Part shown: positions 7,311-14,837 of the stretch, piece after piece | Layout of the letters: every line of letters begins with the position of its first letter | How positions within the stretch are numbered: the stretch's first letter is position 1 | Source of the DNA: an uncultured Bacilli bacterium | Lineage (GTDB): Bacteria; Bacillota_I; Bacilli_A; RF39; UBA660 | Assembly: GCA_949746915.1 (NCBI GenBank) | Contig: CATKEA010000109.1 | Coordinates: forward strand, 1-17,871 | DNA: 17,871 nt | Direction: 5' to 3' | Translations under genes and position numbers: made by a program | Notes under the pieces: model-generated | Databases searched by the model: none | Seen by the model: the letters and a program-made list of their open reading frames with translations, nothing else | What the model was told of the DNA's origin: nothing

Positions 7311-7340
7311 AAAAAAGCACTTCCTCTACAAGGAGTGCTT
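7311..7340 (-). terminator. T-box regulated terminator
   Basis: AAGCACTCC pairs with GGAAGTGCTT (one bulged base) around a TTGTAGA loop, followed by six T residues on the minus strand. Its first arm includes the CACTCC used by the antiterminator, so the two folds exclude each other. Confidence 0.93.
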
Positions 7341-7512
7341 ATACACGGTACCATCCAATATTTAACTTAATTTAAATAACGGTGCTAACCGGGAATCCTA
7401 TTAAGGTCCAACTAAAGAGTAGTAACTAGTTAGATATAAGTATTTGCTTTCACCATTTACAAATTCTCTAAGAAATATATTCTAATAGTCGTGTCTCTTA
7501 TAATCGTTTTTT
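7311..7512 (-). ncRNA. T-box riboswitch, threonine type
   Basis: The conserved T-box GGATGGTACCGTG lies at 7344-7356. It forms a textbook antiterminator: GGA, bulge TGGTACC, GTG, loop TATAAG, CAC, TCC. The mutually exclusive terminator is at 7311-7340. The distal stem I segment GGTGAAAGC is present and the base AAGAG/CTCTT closes stem I. On the 3' side of stem I three ACT triplets occur (7428-7430, 7421-7423, 7418-7420). Any of them would read threonine, and AACTA (7427-7431) best fits the specifier position. Uncharged tRNA-Thr should favour read-through into the unknown gene and thrS. The 310 bp between 7250 and 7560 is fully taken up by this element and its promoter. Confidence 0.93.
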
Positions 7513-7523
7513 AACTTAAATTT

Positions 7524-7551
7524 ATCATATCACTTTTTTAATATTTGTCAA
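7524..7551 (-). promoter_or_regulatory. Promoter of the T-box/thrS operon
   Basis: Minus strand: TTGACA (7546-7551), 16-bp spacer, TATGAT (7524-7529), 6/6 and 5/6 to consensus. It lies 10 bp past the stop codon of the RNB nuclease gene, so thrS expression is independent of dnaI. Confidence 0.88.
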
Positions 7552-7560
7552 TATGTAAAA

Positions 7561-9492
7561 TTAGTTTTTACTTTTATTTTTAGTTTTTTCTAAATGTTTG
7601 CCAAGTTCATAATTGATTGAAAAGTCTTCAATTGGTTTTCTTCTTTTATTCGTATAGTTAGCTGCTTTGCTTAATAAAGTTTCTAACTCATAAGCACGCT
7701 TATCTGTCGGATTATTAAAAATAAATTCTCTAATGGCCAGATGATTTAAGTTATCTTCTTCTCTTCTTAATGGTGATGTCACATGAGAATAGTGTGATAT
7801 TCCTAAACCAAAATGTCCTTCATTTGTAGTATTTAATTGAGCACGTGGATATGTCGAAGTTAAAACTTTGAAATGCTTTTCAAAGTTGGCAAAGTCTTGT
7901 TCATCTTGAAATAGTTCTCTAAGCCTTTCTATTTCAAGTTTCTGTTCTTCATTTACTTTATGATTTCTATAAATAAATGGGTATCCTTTAAAATCCATAT
8001 ATTTTGCTATTTGATAATTAGTTATAAGCATTGATAATTCAACGATTTTTTGGGATTTAGTTAAAACATTATTTTTATTACTTGCGCTACGATATAATTT
8101 TCGATAAAAATCTTCTATATTTAATTTTTTATTTAGTATTTCAGAAATAATAGCCAATTCTTCTATACTGGAAGATAGTAAATAGTCAGTAACTTTAGTA
8201 CCATTTAAATAATCATTAACTTGGTCATATGTTAAATTACGATTAACAAATATTTTTTGTTCTTTTATATCTATATTTTCTACTTCACTAGTAGATGGAT
8301 TTATTTCGATGTAAAAAGAAAGTGCCATATTGTATTGATTTTCTTGTAAAGACATTAAGTCTTTAGAAATATAAGAAGGATACATAGCTATAGTTCGATC
8401 AGATAAATAGATAGATGTAGTTCTTTTTTTAGCTTCTTCAAAAATAATATTATTTTCTTTTATTAAAGCAGTCGGATTAGCAATATGAACTCCTAGAATA
8501 TAATTACCATTTGAACTTTTTCTAACACTTAATCCATCATCAATTTCATAAGCACTATCACCATCAATTGTAACAATAAATTCATCATTATTATTTTTTT
8601 CCATCTTATTTAATAATTCTGGTAGTCTTCTACTAATTCTTTCAACCTCTTTAGTTATCACTATTGAAAAAGTATCTGGTATATCATATTTATATAGTAA
8701 GTCATCTAATTGAAAATTATTAGAAGGCTCTTTTTTTTCTAAAGTATCTTTTAGCGAATTTAACCAAAATATTAATTTTTCTTGATTAATATCATCATTT
8801 GTAAAATCAATGTTATCAATAATACATTCAATATTTTTAATCATTTCTTTTTCATATTCATAATCAATGTATAGTTCTTTACTAGTTAGAAATAAAGCTA
8901 AAATATTATCAAAATATACTACTTCATCATTGCTTTTATTCTTAACATGAGAAAAATCAAGAATTGCTTCAATATAGCTTTCTACTATTCTAGAAAAAAT
9001 ACTTTTCATATTTGAATCAATCAAATTGACAACATATGGAAATCTCTTAATAGCATCTGCTATCATAACTGGATTTTTCAGTTTAAAAACAAGGAATTCC
9101 ATCAAACTATATTTATTACCATGGTATTCTGTTATGTAGTCATAATTTAAGGCTAATGTTAACGCTTCTATATTATCAACAGTGTCTTTTAAAAAGGAAG
9201 ACACTTCTATATTTTGTTTTTTTTCTAATTCAATTTGTTCTTTTATTGAGTAGTGTATTGAATTAACTTTGGAAATTATATTTGGTAGCTTTTGATTGGA
9301 AATATTAAAAAAACAAAATGGAATAATCTTAAAGATTTGTGATAAGTAATCATAACTTTCTTCATGATTATAATTTTTTATTTTGTAATAAAGTAATTCT
9401 AATAGTAAATCTCCTTGTTTCTCACTTTTATATTCATCAAAATTACCATTTGTTTTTAGTTTTATGTCTAATTCCTTTAAAATATCAGTCAT
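7561..9492 (-). CDS. Divergent RNB-domain (RNase II/R family) exoribonuclease
   Basis: 643 residues. The C-terminal half holds an RNB catalytic domain (about 305-590). DGDSAYEIDDG (310-320) matches the family pattern DPxxAxDxDDA, keeping the first, third and fourth acidic positions but with Glu in place of the second Asp. HVTSPLRREED (570-580) matches HFTSPIRRYxD, keeping the substrate Arg but with Glu for Tyr. RNB enzymes degrade single-stranded RNA 3' to 5'. The first ~290 residues are helical and do not look like the cold-shock domains of RNase II/R, and no S1 domain follows the RNB part. I chose the ATG at 9492, preceded by AGGAG; it overlaps the dnaI stop as ATGACTGA. The open frame continues to 9525 without a ribosome site. 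Activity is plausible but unproven. Confidence 0.82.
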   Translation of the reverse strand: MTDILKELDIKLKTNGNFDEYKSEKQGDLLLELLYYKIKNYNHEESYDYLSQIFKIIPFCFFNISNQKLPNIISKVNSIHYSIKEQIELEKKQNIEVSSFLKDTVDNIEALTLALNYDYITEYHGNKYSLMEFLVFKLKNPVMIADAIKRFPYVVNLIDSNMKSIFSRIVESYIEAILDFSHVKNKSNDEVVYFDNILALFLTSKELYIDYEYEKEMIKNIECIIDNIDFTNDDINQEKLIFWLNSLKDTLEKKEPSNNFQLDDLLYKYDIPDTFSIVITKEVERISRRLPELLNKMEKNNNDEFIVTIDGDSAYEIDDGLSVRKSSNGNYILGVHIANPTALIKENNIIFEEAKKRTTSIYLSDRTIAMYPSYISKDLMSLQENQYNMALSFYIEINPSTSEVENIDIKEQKIFVNRNLTYDQVNDYLNGTKVTDYLLSSSIEELAIISEILNKKLNIEDFYRKLYRSASNKNNVLTKSQKIVELSMLITNYQIAKYMDFKGYPFIYRNHKVNEEQKLEIERLRELFQDEQDFANFEKHFKVLTSTYPRAQLNTTNEGHFGLGISHYSHVTSPLRREEDNLNHLAIREFIFNNPTDKRAYELETLLSKAANYTNKRRKPIEDFSINYELGKHLEKTKNKSKN

Positions 9493-10405
9493 TTGTATTT
9501 CTCCTATTTTTACTTGCAAGTTCAAATTTTACAGTTAGTTCTTTGATTCTTTCAACTATTCTTTTAGCTTTTACTCGATCTATTCCATTATTAGTATTAG
9601 CTAAGTGCTCTTCTAATTGTTCTAAATTAAAATTAGAAGTAAAAAAAGTTGGTAATTCTTCATCCATTCTATATTGTAAAATACTTCCAAGTATTTCATC
9701 TCTTGCCCAAGGGGTTAAATTTTCAGCTCCAATGTCATCAATAAGTAATAATGGTGCCATTTTAACTTGGTGAAACATCTCTTTGTATTCAGAATCAAAT
9801 GATTCCTTTAAACTTCTTAAAAACTCTGGAAAATAAATGATAACACTATGAACATTTCTTTTAGCAAATTCATTAAAGAAAGCTGCAATCATGTAACTTT
9901 TTCCGGTTCCAAAGCTTCCATGTAAGTATATTCCTTTAGGACTTACTTTATCCTGATAATTATCCATAAAAGTTTTAAAATATTTAATAACTTCCAATCT
10001 ATTTTTATCATCAGTATGAATGATTTTTAAAGAAGCCTCTTTAATTTTTTTAGGTGCAGAAAATAATTCGATATTTTTCTTATATTCATTTTCTTGAAGA
10101 TTCTTTTGCATATAAGGACAAGCAACATATTCAAAATTTAAAGTATTATTATATCTTTTAGGAGAAAGAACAAAGCCTTTAGTTTGATTTTTACACATTC
10201 CAAGAGCTTTACAAGAAGAGCAATTATTAAATTCTAAACATGCATCTTCTAATGTTGAAGTATACTTCATAAGTATTTCATTTGGAATATTTAATATTTT
10301 TACATAATCCCTAAACTTGCTATTATTTAGCGCTTCTTGATAGTTAGATTTTAAATCAAATACATTTTGGTCTGACATCTTCATAATATCTTTTACGTTT
10401 TTCAT
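9485..10405 (-). CDS. dnaI: Primosomal protein DnaI, helicase loader
   Basis: DnaI is the AAA+ ATPase that loads the replicative helicase (DnaC in Bacillus naming) onto DNA. At 306 residues it is close to B. subtilis DnaI (about 311). The N-terminal helicase-binding domain has a cysteine cluster (Cys56, 62, 65, 71 and Cys96) fitting its zinc site. The AAA+ part has Walker A GSFGTGKS (163-170), Walker B LLLIDDIGAE (219-228), sensor-1 region TFFTSNF and an arginine-rich RIVERIKELTV segment. GGATGG precedes the ATG. Bacillus has dnaB-dnaI-ytxC-ytxB-thrS; here dnaB is not adjacent, a divergent sortase lies upstream, and an RNB nuclease gene overlaps the 3' end by 8 bp. Confidence 0.93.
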   Translation of the reverse strand: MKNVKDIMKMSDQNVFDLKSNYQEALNNSKFRDYVKILNIPNEILMKYTSTLEDACLEFNNCSSCKALGMCKNQTKGFVLSPKRYNNTLNFEYVACPYMQKNLQENEYKKNIELFSAPKKIKEASLKIIHTDDKNRLEVIKYFKTFMDNYQDKVSPKGIYLHGSFGTGKSYMIAAFFNEFAKRNVHSVIIYFPEFLRSLKESFDSEYKEMFHQVKMAPLLLIDDIGAENLTPWARDEILGSILQYRMDEELPTFFTSNFNLEQLEEHLANTNNGIDRVKAKRIVERIKELTVKFELASKNRRNTND

Positions 10406-10427
10406 TTAATTACACCATCCTGTTTCT

Positions 10428-10456
10428 ATTGTAAGTTATTTATTTTTTTTAATCAA
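10428..10456 (-). promoter_or_regulatory. Possible dnaI promoter
   Basis: Minus strand: TTGATT (10451-10456), 17-bp spacer, TACAAT (10428-10433). The predicted start site falls almost at the Shine-Dalgarno, leaving a very short leader, so this assignment is weak. Confidence 0.35.
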
Positions 10457-10482
10457 TATTAAAATTGTAAAAGTGCTTGCGA

Positions 10483-10488
10483 TATGAT
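10483..10488 (+). promoter_or_regulatory. Possible -10 box of the sortase gene
   Basis: TATGAT lies 32 bp before the sortase ATG. No good -35 box stands 17 bp upstream (TAAAAT), so either the promoter is weak or needs an activator. AGGAG (10506-10510) is the ribosome binding site. Confidence 0.35.
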
Positions 10489-10519
10489 AAAATTATTTTA
10501 TAGTTAGGAGAATTTAGTT

Positions 10520-11380
10520 ATGTATGACAGAAGAATAAAAAGGAATTATATTATTATACTGGTTGTTGCTATTATTGCTTTGTTTCTTTCTACTACTAAT
10601 ACAGTTCGTTTTTTTATTGACAGAATGCGTGTTGAAAAGATTATGGATAAAGTTAACGATGATGTAGTTATAGTTGAAGTTAATGATGATATCAAAAATG
10701 TTGTACCAATTAATCCACCTTCTACACCAAGTAATTCTGATAACGAAGAGGATTCTTTAGAAGAGCCAAACACACCTAATGATTACTGGGATTATATAAA
10801 AATCCCTCTTATGAGTGTAAATTTTTCACAACTTCTTGAAAAAAATAAGGATACTGTAGGTTGGGTTAAATTAGAAGGAACAAATATTAACTATCCAGTT
10901 GTTCAAACAGATAACAATGATTATTATTTAAACCATGCTTTTAATGGAAGTAAAAACTATGCTGGATGGGTATTTATGGATTATCGTAACAATGCAACTA
11001 CTTTTGATAGAAATACAATTATATATGGACATGGAAGAATAGATGGTACCATGTTTGGATCTTTAAAAAATATTATAAAAGATAATTGGTATGAAAATAC
11101 TAACAACTATGTTTTAAAATTTTCAACACCAACAGAAAATACTTTATGGCAAGTTTTTAGTGTATATACAATTGAGAAAGAAAGTTATTATATAAAAACA
11201 GATTTTGAATCAGATGATTCTTATATGGAGTTTTTAAATACTATTTCTAAAAGAAGTATTTACACATTTAATGCTAACTTAAATAAAGATGATAAAGTTA
11301 TTACCTTATCAACCTGTTTTCAAGATAATAAGCATCGTGTTGTCTTACATGCTAAGTTAATAAAAAAAGAAACAAGATAG
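10520..11380 (+). CDS. Class B sortase
   Basis: Membrane-bound cysteine transpeptidase that cleaves surface-protein sorting signals and joins them to peptidoglycan or pilin. Residues 9-27 form an N-terminal membrane anchor, followed by an acidic, Pro/Ser-rich linker (62-90). The catalytic domain opens with DTVGWVKLEGTNINYPVVQ and YLNHAFNG, hallmarks of class B. The triad is His171 (YGHGR), Cys266 (TLSTC) and Arg273 (HRVVLHAKL). The length of 286 residues is normal. It is the only plus-strand gene in the window and converges with the TasA-like/GH3 gene. The nearest candidate substrate ends in NPSTATGG (gene 13523-14659). Class B enzymes typically recognise NPxT-type signals. Confidence 0.95.
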   Translation: MYDRRIKRNYIIILVVAIIALFLSTTNTVRFFIDRMRVEKIMDKVNDDVVIVEVNDDIKNVVPINPPSTPSNSDNEEDSLEEPNTPNDYWDYIKIPLMSVNFSQLLEKNKDTVGWVKLEGTNINYPVVQTDNNDYYLNHAFNGSKNYAGWVFMDYRNNATTFDRNTIIYGHGRIDGTMFGSLKNIIKDNWYENTNNYVLKFSTPTENTLWQVFSVYTIEKESYYIKTDFESDDSYMEFLNTISKRSIYTFNANLNKDDKVITLSTCFQDNKHRVVLHAKLIKKETR

Positions 11381-11398
11381 ATACAATATATAGTAAAT

Positions 11399-11441
11399 TA
11401 AAAGATCTAGTCAATTTTTTCAATTGATTCTAGATCTTTTT
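11399..11441. terminator. Bidirectional terminator between sortase and TasA-like/GH3 genes
   Basis: Arms AAAGATCTAG and CTAGATCTTT plus an inner TCAATT/AATTGA stem (two bulged T) form a long hairpin. T tracts follow on both strands: strong on plus after 11435, weaker on minus. It overlaps the 3' end of the minus-strand gene. Confidence 0.85.
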
Positions 11442-13368
11442 CTTCAAATAAACCTTTAGAATATTTCCATGCAATTACTTTAAACGCTAGTTTAGTGATC
11501 TGTTCTTCTGTTAGCGTTTTATTAGCAATACTTTCAAGTATATCAGCTTGAACATCTTGATAATTTGAGCAAAGAAGTATATTATTTCCAGCAAGAAGGG
11601 CTTTAGTATATTTGTTTGGTATATTCTTAGTGGCATCCATGTCAAGGTCATCAGTTATTGCAATACCAGTAAATTTTAAATCGTTAAATAAAATATTGTG
11701 AACTGCTTTGGATAATGAGGCAGGGTTTTCTTTATCAACAGCTGCTACAATGTTATGAGCTATCATTACGGCTTCTGCCCCAGATTCAATTCCCATTTTA
11801 AATGGAACTAAATGTTTTGTATTTAACTCTTCTAAACTTGTTTCATCTGTTGAAGATGTTCCATGAGTATCGGCATTATTTCCATATCCAGGAAAGTGTT
11901 TTAAAGAATATGATACTCCAGTATCCTTACTTGCTTGAACTACTGCTATAGCATATTGACCAGTTATTTCTGGAGTTTGTCCAAGCGTTCTAGCATAAAT
12001 ATATGCTGTTGGATCAGCAATATCGACAACTGGAGCAAAGTTCATATTTAATCCTAAATTCTTTAGTATGGCACTTTTATTCTTAGTATCACTAGATATT
12101 AATTCTAAACCTCCTGTGTCATAAAGTTCTTTAGATGACTTAAATGGCTCCGACACTAAATTAGGATTACTACTAACTCTTATTACTTTGCCACCCTCTT
12201 CATCTACTGCTGTTATTAAAGGAATATTTGTTTTTGATTGTAAACTAGAAGTCATAGCTTTCACTTCTGCTTCTGTTTTTTCTGTAAAATCAACAGCATA
12301 AAAGGTGGTACCACCAACATAGTAATTAGTGATAGCATCATCTATAGTAGAAGAAAGATATCTTACTATCATTAATTGGCCAATTTTTTCTTCAAGACTC
12401 ATTGCTTGAACTTTTTCATAAGCCAGTTCATAATAATCTTTAAATATTCCATTATCTTGCCAAGCAACTGGAACATTTGAATTTGGTTTTTGATCAATAA
12501 TATTTTCAGCGATTATTGTTATCTTACTTTCAAATGTTGCATTCATAACTTCATCGATTGTTGGAGTTTCATTATCCATCCATAATCTTAGAAAAAATTG
12601 GACTTTGCCATTAGCTTTTAATGTTGATTCATATAACTTGTAAGCTCTTATTGCGTTTGGTATGGCCTTTGTTTCATTTATATGGCTATCATTTAAAGTA
12701 TCAAAAAAAACAATTTCTCCTATTTCAATTTTGTCATCAGAACTATTATCTTCAGTTGAGCCATCAGAAGTATCTGTATTACCTTCAATTGTAGAATCGC
12801 CAGTTCCTTCTTCTGTTGAATTTTCATTTTCATTTGCTGATGAGTCATTATGATTAGGATCATTGGCATCGTCAATATTTTTATTTAACTTTTCTTCTTC
12901 TGTTGTACCCGAATTTTCTATTTCTACATCTGGTAATTCGGATTCGTCAACTTCTTCGTCAACTTCGCTGTCATCTTTAATACTTTTTTTTAACTTAGCT
13001 TTGATATACTGCTCAGGTAATTTTTTTTCTTCTTCTGTTGTAACGTTTTCAAGATTAATTGTATAAGAAACACTACTATTACAAGTATTAGTTATTACAA
13101 AAGTATATGGTGTTAATTTATCTCCTTCTTCATCACTCATTGGGCCTGCATTTCTAAGATTAACTCCTTCACTATAATTTTCTAACTTAAGATTTAAACA
13201 TCCTATCTTTATACTATTAATATCAGTTTGTTGTAACTGTTTCTGCCACAGTGCAAGTGAGGTACCAGCTACTAATAGTAGCATCATTAAAAATAGTATT
13301 ATAAATATTTTTTTAGGTTTTATTCTACGTTTTATCTTGTATTTTTTTGGTAATTCATTGATATCCAT
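11407..13368 (-). CDS. Membrane-anchored TasA-like domain fused to a family 3 glycoside hydrolase
   Basis: 653 residues. A basic cytoplasmic end (1-20) and a hydrophobic segment (21-41, ending VAGTSLALW, as in TasA/camelysin proteins) lead to a TasA-like beta-sandwich. That domain runs about 42-128 and resumes 213-292 (YKLYESTLKANG, FFLRLWMDNET), split by an Asp/Glu/Ser/Asn-rich insert (129-212). A GH3 domain of NagZ type follows (about 310-640): MSLEEKIGQLM, DEEGG (389-393), NFAPVVDI, KHFPGYGNNADTH (490-502, where Asp500-His502 form the acid/base dyad) and TDDLDM (Asp573 as predicted nucleophile). NagZ-like enzymes remove beta-linked N-acetylglucosamine from cell-wall fragments. The second His of KHFPGHG is Tyr here. 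It could act on wall glycans outside the cell. GAGGAGG precedes the ATG. Confidence 0.88.
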   Translation of the reverse strand: MDINELPKKYKIKRRIKPKKIFIILFLMMLLLVAGTSLALWQKQLQQTDINSIKIGCLNLKLENYSEGVNLRNAGPMSDEEGDKLTPYTFVITNTCNSSVSYTINLENVTTEEEKKLPEQYIKAKLKKSIKDDSEVDEEVDESELPDVEIENSGTTEEEKLNKNIDDANDPNHNDSSANENENSTEEGTGDSTIEGNTDTSDGSTEDNSSDDKIEIGEIVFFDTLNDSHINETKAIPNAIRAYKLYESTLKANGKVQFFLRLWMDNETPTIDEVMNATFESKITIIAENIIDQKPNSNVPVAWQDNGIFKDYYELAYEKVQAMSLEEKIGQLMIVRYLSSTIDDAITNYYVGGTTFYAVDFTEKTEAEVKAMTSSLQSKTNIPLITAVDEEGGKVIRVSSNPNLVSEPFKSSKELYDTGGLELISSDTKNKSAILKNLGLNMNFAPVVDIADPTAYIYARTLGQTPEITGQYAIAVVQASKDTGVSYSLKHFPGYGNNADTHGTSSTDETSLEELNTKHLVPFKMGIESGAEAVMIAHNIVAAVDKENPASLSKAVHNILFNDLKFTGIAITDDLDMDATKNIPNKYTKALLAGNNILLCSNYQDVQADILESIANKTLTEEQITKLAFKVIAWKYSKGLFEEKDLESIEKID

Positions 13369-13395
13369 AGTAAACCTCCTCTACTTTATGTCTTT

Positions 13396-13425
13396 ATTAT
13401 ATCATATAGAAATTATAACTGACAA
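13396..13425 (-). promoter_or_regulatory. Promoter of the TasA-like/GH3 gene
   Basis: Minus strand: TTGTCA (13420-13425), 18-bp spacer, TATAAT (13396-13401), 5/6 and 6/6 to consensus. It lies 27 bp before the ATG, with GAGGAGG between. Confidence 0.75.
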
Positions 13426-13482
13426 CTAATTTATTATTTATTGAAATAAAACGAAAGTCTTATTTTCTCAACAAATAATAAA

Positions 13483-13502
13483 GGAACTGATATTACAGTT
13501 CC
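13483..13502 (-). terminator. Terminator after the secreted sortase-substrate gene
   Basis: Perfect 7-bp stem GGAACTG/CAGTTCC with a 6-nt loop. The minus strand continues TTTATTATTT. A T run also follows on the plus strand, so it could act both ways. Confidence 0.7.
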
Positions 13503-13522
13503 AATTTTTGTTCATCTTTTAT

Positions 13523-14659
13523 TTAGAAATCTCTTTTTAATTTTCTACTAGCAACATATATTGCTCCAACTGATATAGCAGCTACTACTAATGTCATAGT
13601 CATTTCATTACCGCCTGTTGCAGTTGAAGGGTTTTCTGGTTCTGGTGTTGGAGTAGTTGATGGACTTGGTGATGGATTTGGTGTTTGTGAACCTGTTATT
13701 GTTAACTTATAGTGACAAGTTGTTGATGTATATGGATCAACTATTGTAAATACATGAGATCCATTTTTTAAATAATCGCTTGCTGTATTATCTTCATTAA
13801 CTGTTGATGCTACATAATGAGCTAATTCTCCTGTTCTTCCACTTAATAATGTAGTTCCTTCATAGCTTATAATTTTAGTGTGTTTTTGTGTAGTACCATT
13901 ACTTGCTGTATCATTGTATTCAACTCCAATAAATCCAAACTTACTAACACTTATATCAGTTCCATCGGCGATTTCTTTACCATTAAAATCAATAGCTTTA
14001 GCACTTGATGCATCTTTTACTAAAACAATACCATGTCCTGCTGTTACATAACCAATAACTGCTTTGGTTTTTTCTATTGCTTTACTATAGAATAATTCTC
14101 CTGAACCATTTGCCAAATAATATTTTGAGTTTTGTTCAATTGCATAATACACTTGATTATTTAACTCTCCTAAAACATTAACTCCTGTTATTTGTGTTCC
14201 TGGGGTTAATGGGCTTCCTGATGTAGAACTGCCTGTTATTGAAGCCACTAATTTACTCATTGAAACATTCCATTTCTTTCCACTACTTGAAGTAATATCC
14301 ATACTAACTCCATCATCACCTACTGTAGTAGTGTATGTATTTCCTCCAGCTACTTTCAATGTTGGATAAGCTGGTTGAGTTGTTGAACCACCATATGGGT
14401 CGGCAACTGCAGTAACACTTCCATCCCATCCTATTTTGTAAAAATTATTTGTTCCATATTCTTTACCATAGAAATAGGTGGTAGAATTGTCCTTGTTATC
14501 AATCCAAGCTATCTGCTTATTTCCAAATGATAATTTTTCTTCCTTTACAGTTTTATTTAGCGTTTGTAAATCAGTAGCAGCATTTACTGGCATAGCCACA
14601 AAAATAGTAAATACTAAAACTGCTAAACAAGTTACTATCTTTTTAAAATATTTTTTCAT
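13523..14659 (-). CDS. Secreted protein with putative class B sortase sorting signal
   Basis: 378 residues with no enzymatic motif that I recognise. A signal peptide covers about 1-27 (basic MKKYFKK, hydrophobic core, VNAA cleavage site). The body is rich in Gly, Ser, Thr, Tyr and Val, likely beta-structured (KIGWDGSVTAV, YYAIEQNSKYYLANGSGE), somewhat like repeat folds that bind ligands or wall. A Pro/Ser/Thr spacer (325-343) precedes NPSTATGG (343-350), a hydrophobic segment (353-370) and the tail RKLKRDF. This is the layout of a sortase substrate, with NPST in place of LPxTG, fitting a class B sortase. AAGGAGG precedes the ATG. The promoter at 14707-14734 carries repeated elements that may bind a regulator. 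Its exact surface role is unknown. Confidence 0.85.
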   Translation of the reverse strand: MKKYFKKIVTCLAVLVFTIFVAMPVNAATDLQTLNKTVKEEKLSFGNKQIAWIDNKDNSTTYFYGKEYGTNNFYKIGWDGSVTAVADPYGGSTTQPAYPTLKVAGGNTYTTTVGDDGVSMDITSSSGKKWNVSMSKLVASITGSSTSGSPLTPGTQITGVNVLGELNNQVYYAIEQNSKYYLANGSGELFYSKAIEKTKAVIGYVTAGHGIVLVKDASSAKAIDFNGKEIADGTDISVSKFGFIGVEYNDTASNGTTQKHTKIISYEGTTLLSGRTGELAHYVASTVNEDNTASDYLKNGSHVFTIVDPYTSTTCHYKLTITGSQTPNPSPSPSTTPTPEPENPSTATGGNEMTMTLVVAAISVGAIYVASRKLKRDF

Positions 14660-14706
14660 TTTTATCCTCCTTACGACATTTAAGTCTTTTTATTATTTAC
14701 AATTAA

Positions 14707-14734
14707 ATTGTATCATATTGTTGTAAAGAGTCAA
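14707..14734 (-). promoter_or_regulatory. Promoter of the secreted-protein gene
   Basis: Minus strand: TTGACT (14729-14734), 16-bp spacer, TACAAT (14707-14712), each 5/6 to consensus. One copy of the 11-bp repeat at 14717-14727 fills most of the spacer, so a bound factor would directly affect polymerase. Confidence 0.75.
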
Positions 14735-14783
14735 TTAATTAATCGAAAATTGTTGTAAATTGTATGTCAACGTGTGTAAACAC
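14717..14783 (-). repeat. Helically phased 11-bp repeats upstream of the secreted-protein gene
   Basis: The 11-mer TTTACAACAAT (minus strand) occurs exactly at 14717-14727 and 14749-14759, 32 bp apart (about three helical turns). One copy lies in the spacer and one upstream of the -35 box. A related TTTACACACG ends at 14780, about two turns further. There GTGTAAACAC (14774-14783) is also a near-perfect palindrome. The pattern suggests an operator for a regulator; none is identified. Confidence 0.55.
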
Positions 14784-14837
14784 TTGAGGTGATTATAACT
14801 TAGTATTTTTTGTATTTACTTATTTAAAAAGATATGT

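Noticed and set aside
9339..9773. Plus-strand 144-codon frame across the dnaI/RNB overlap
   Set aside because: Antisense to two real genes; Phe/Leu/Ser-rich composition typical of a shadow frame.
12662..13066. Two Ser-rich plus-strand frames opposite the acidic insert of the TasA-like/GH3 gene
   Set aside because: Their Ser/Val richness simply mirrors GAA/GAT codons on the coding strand.
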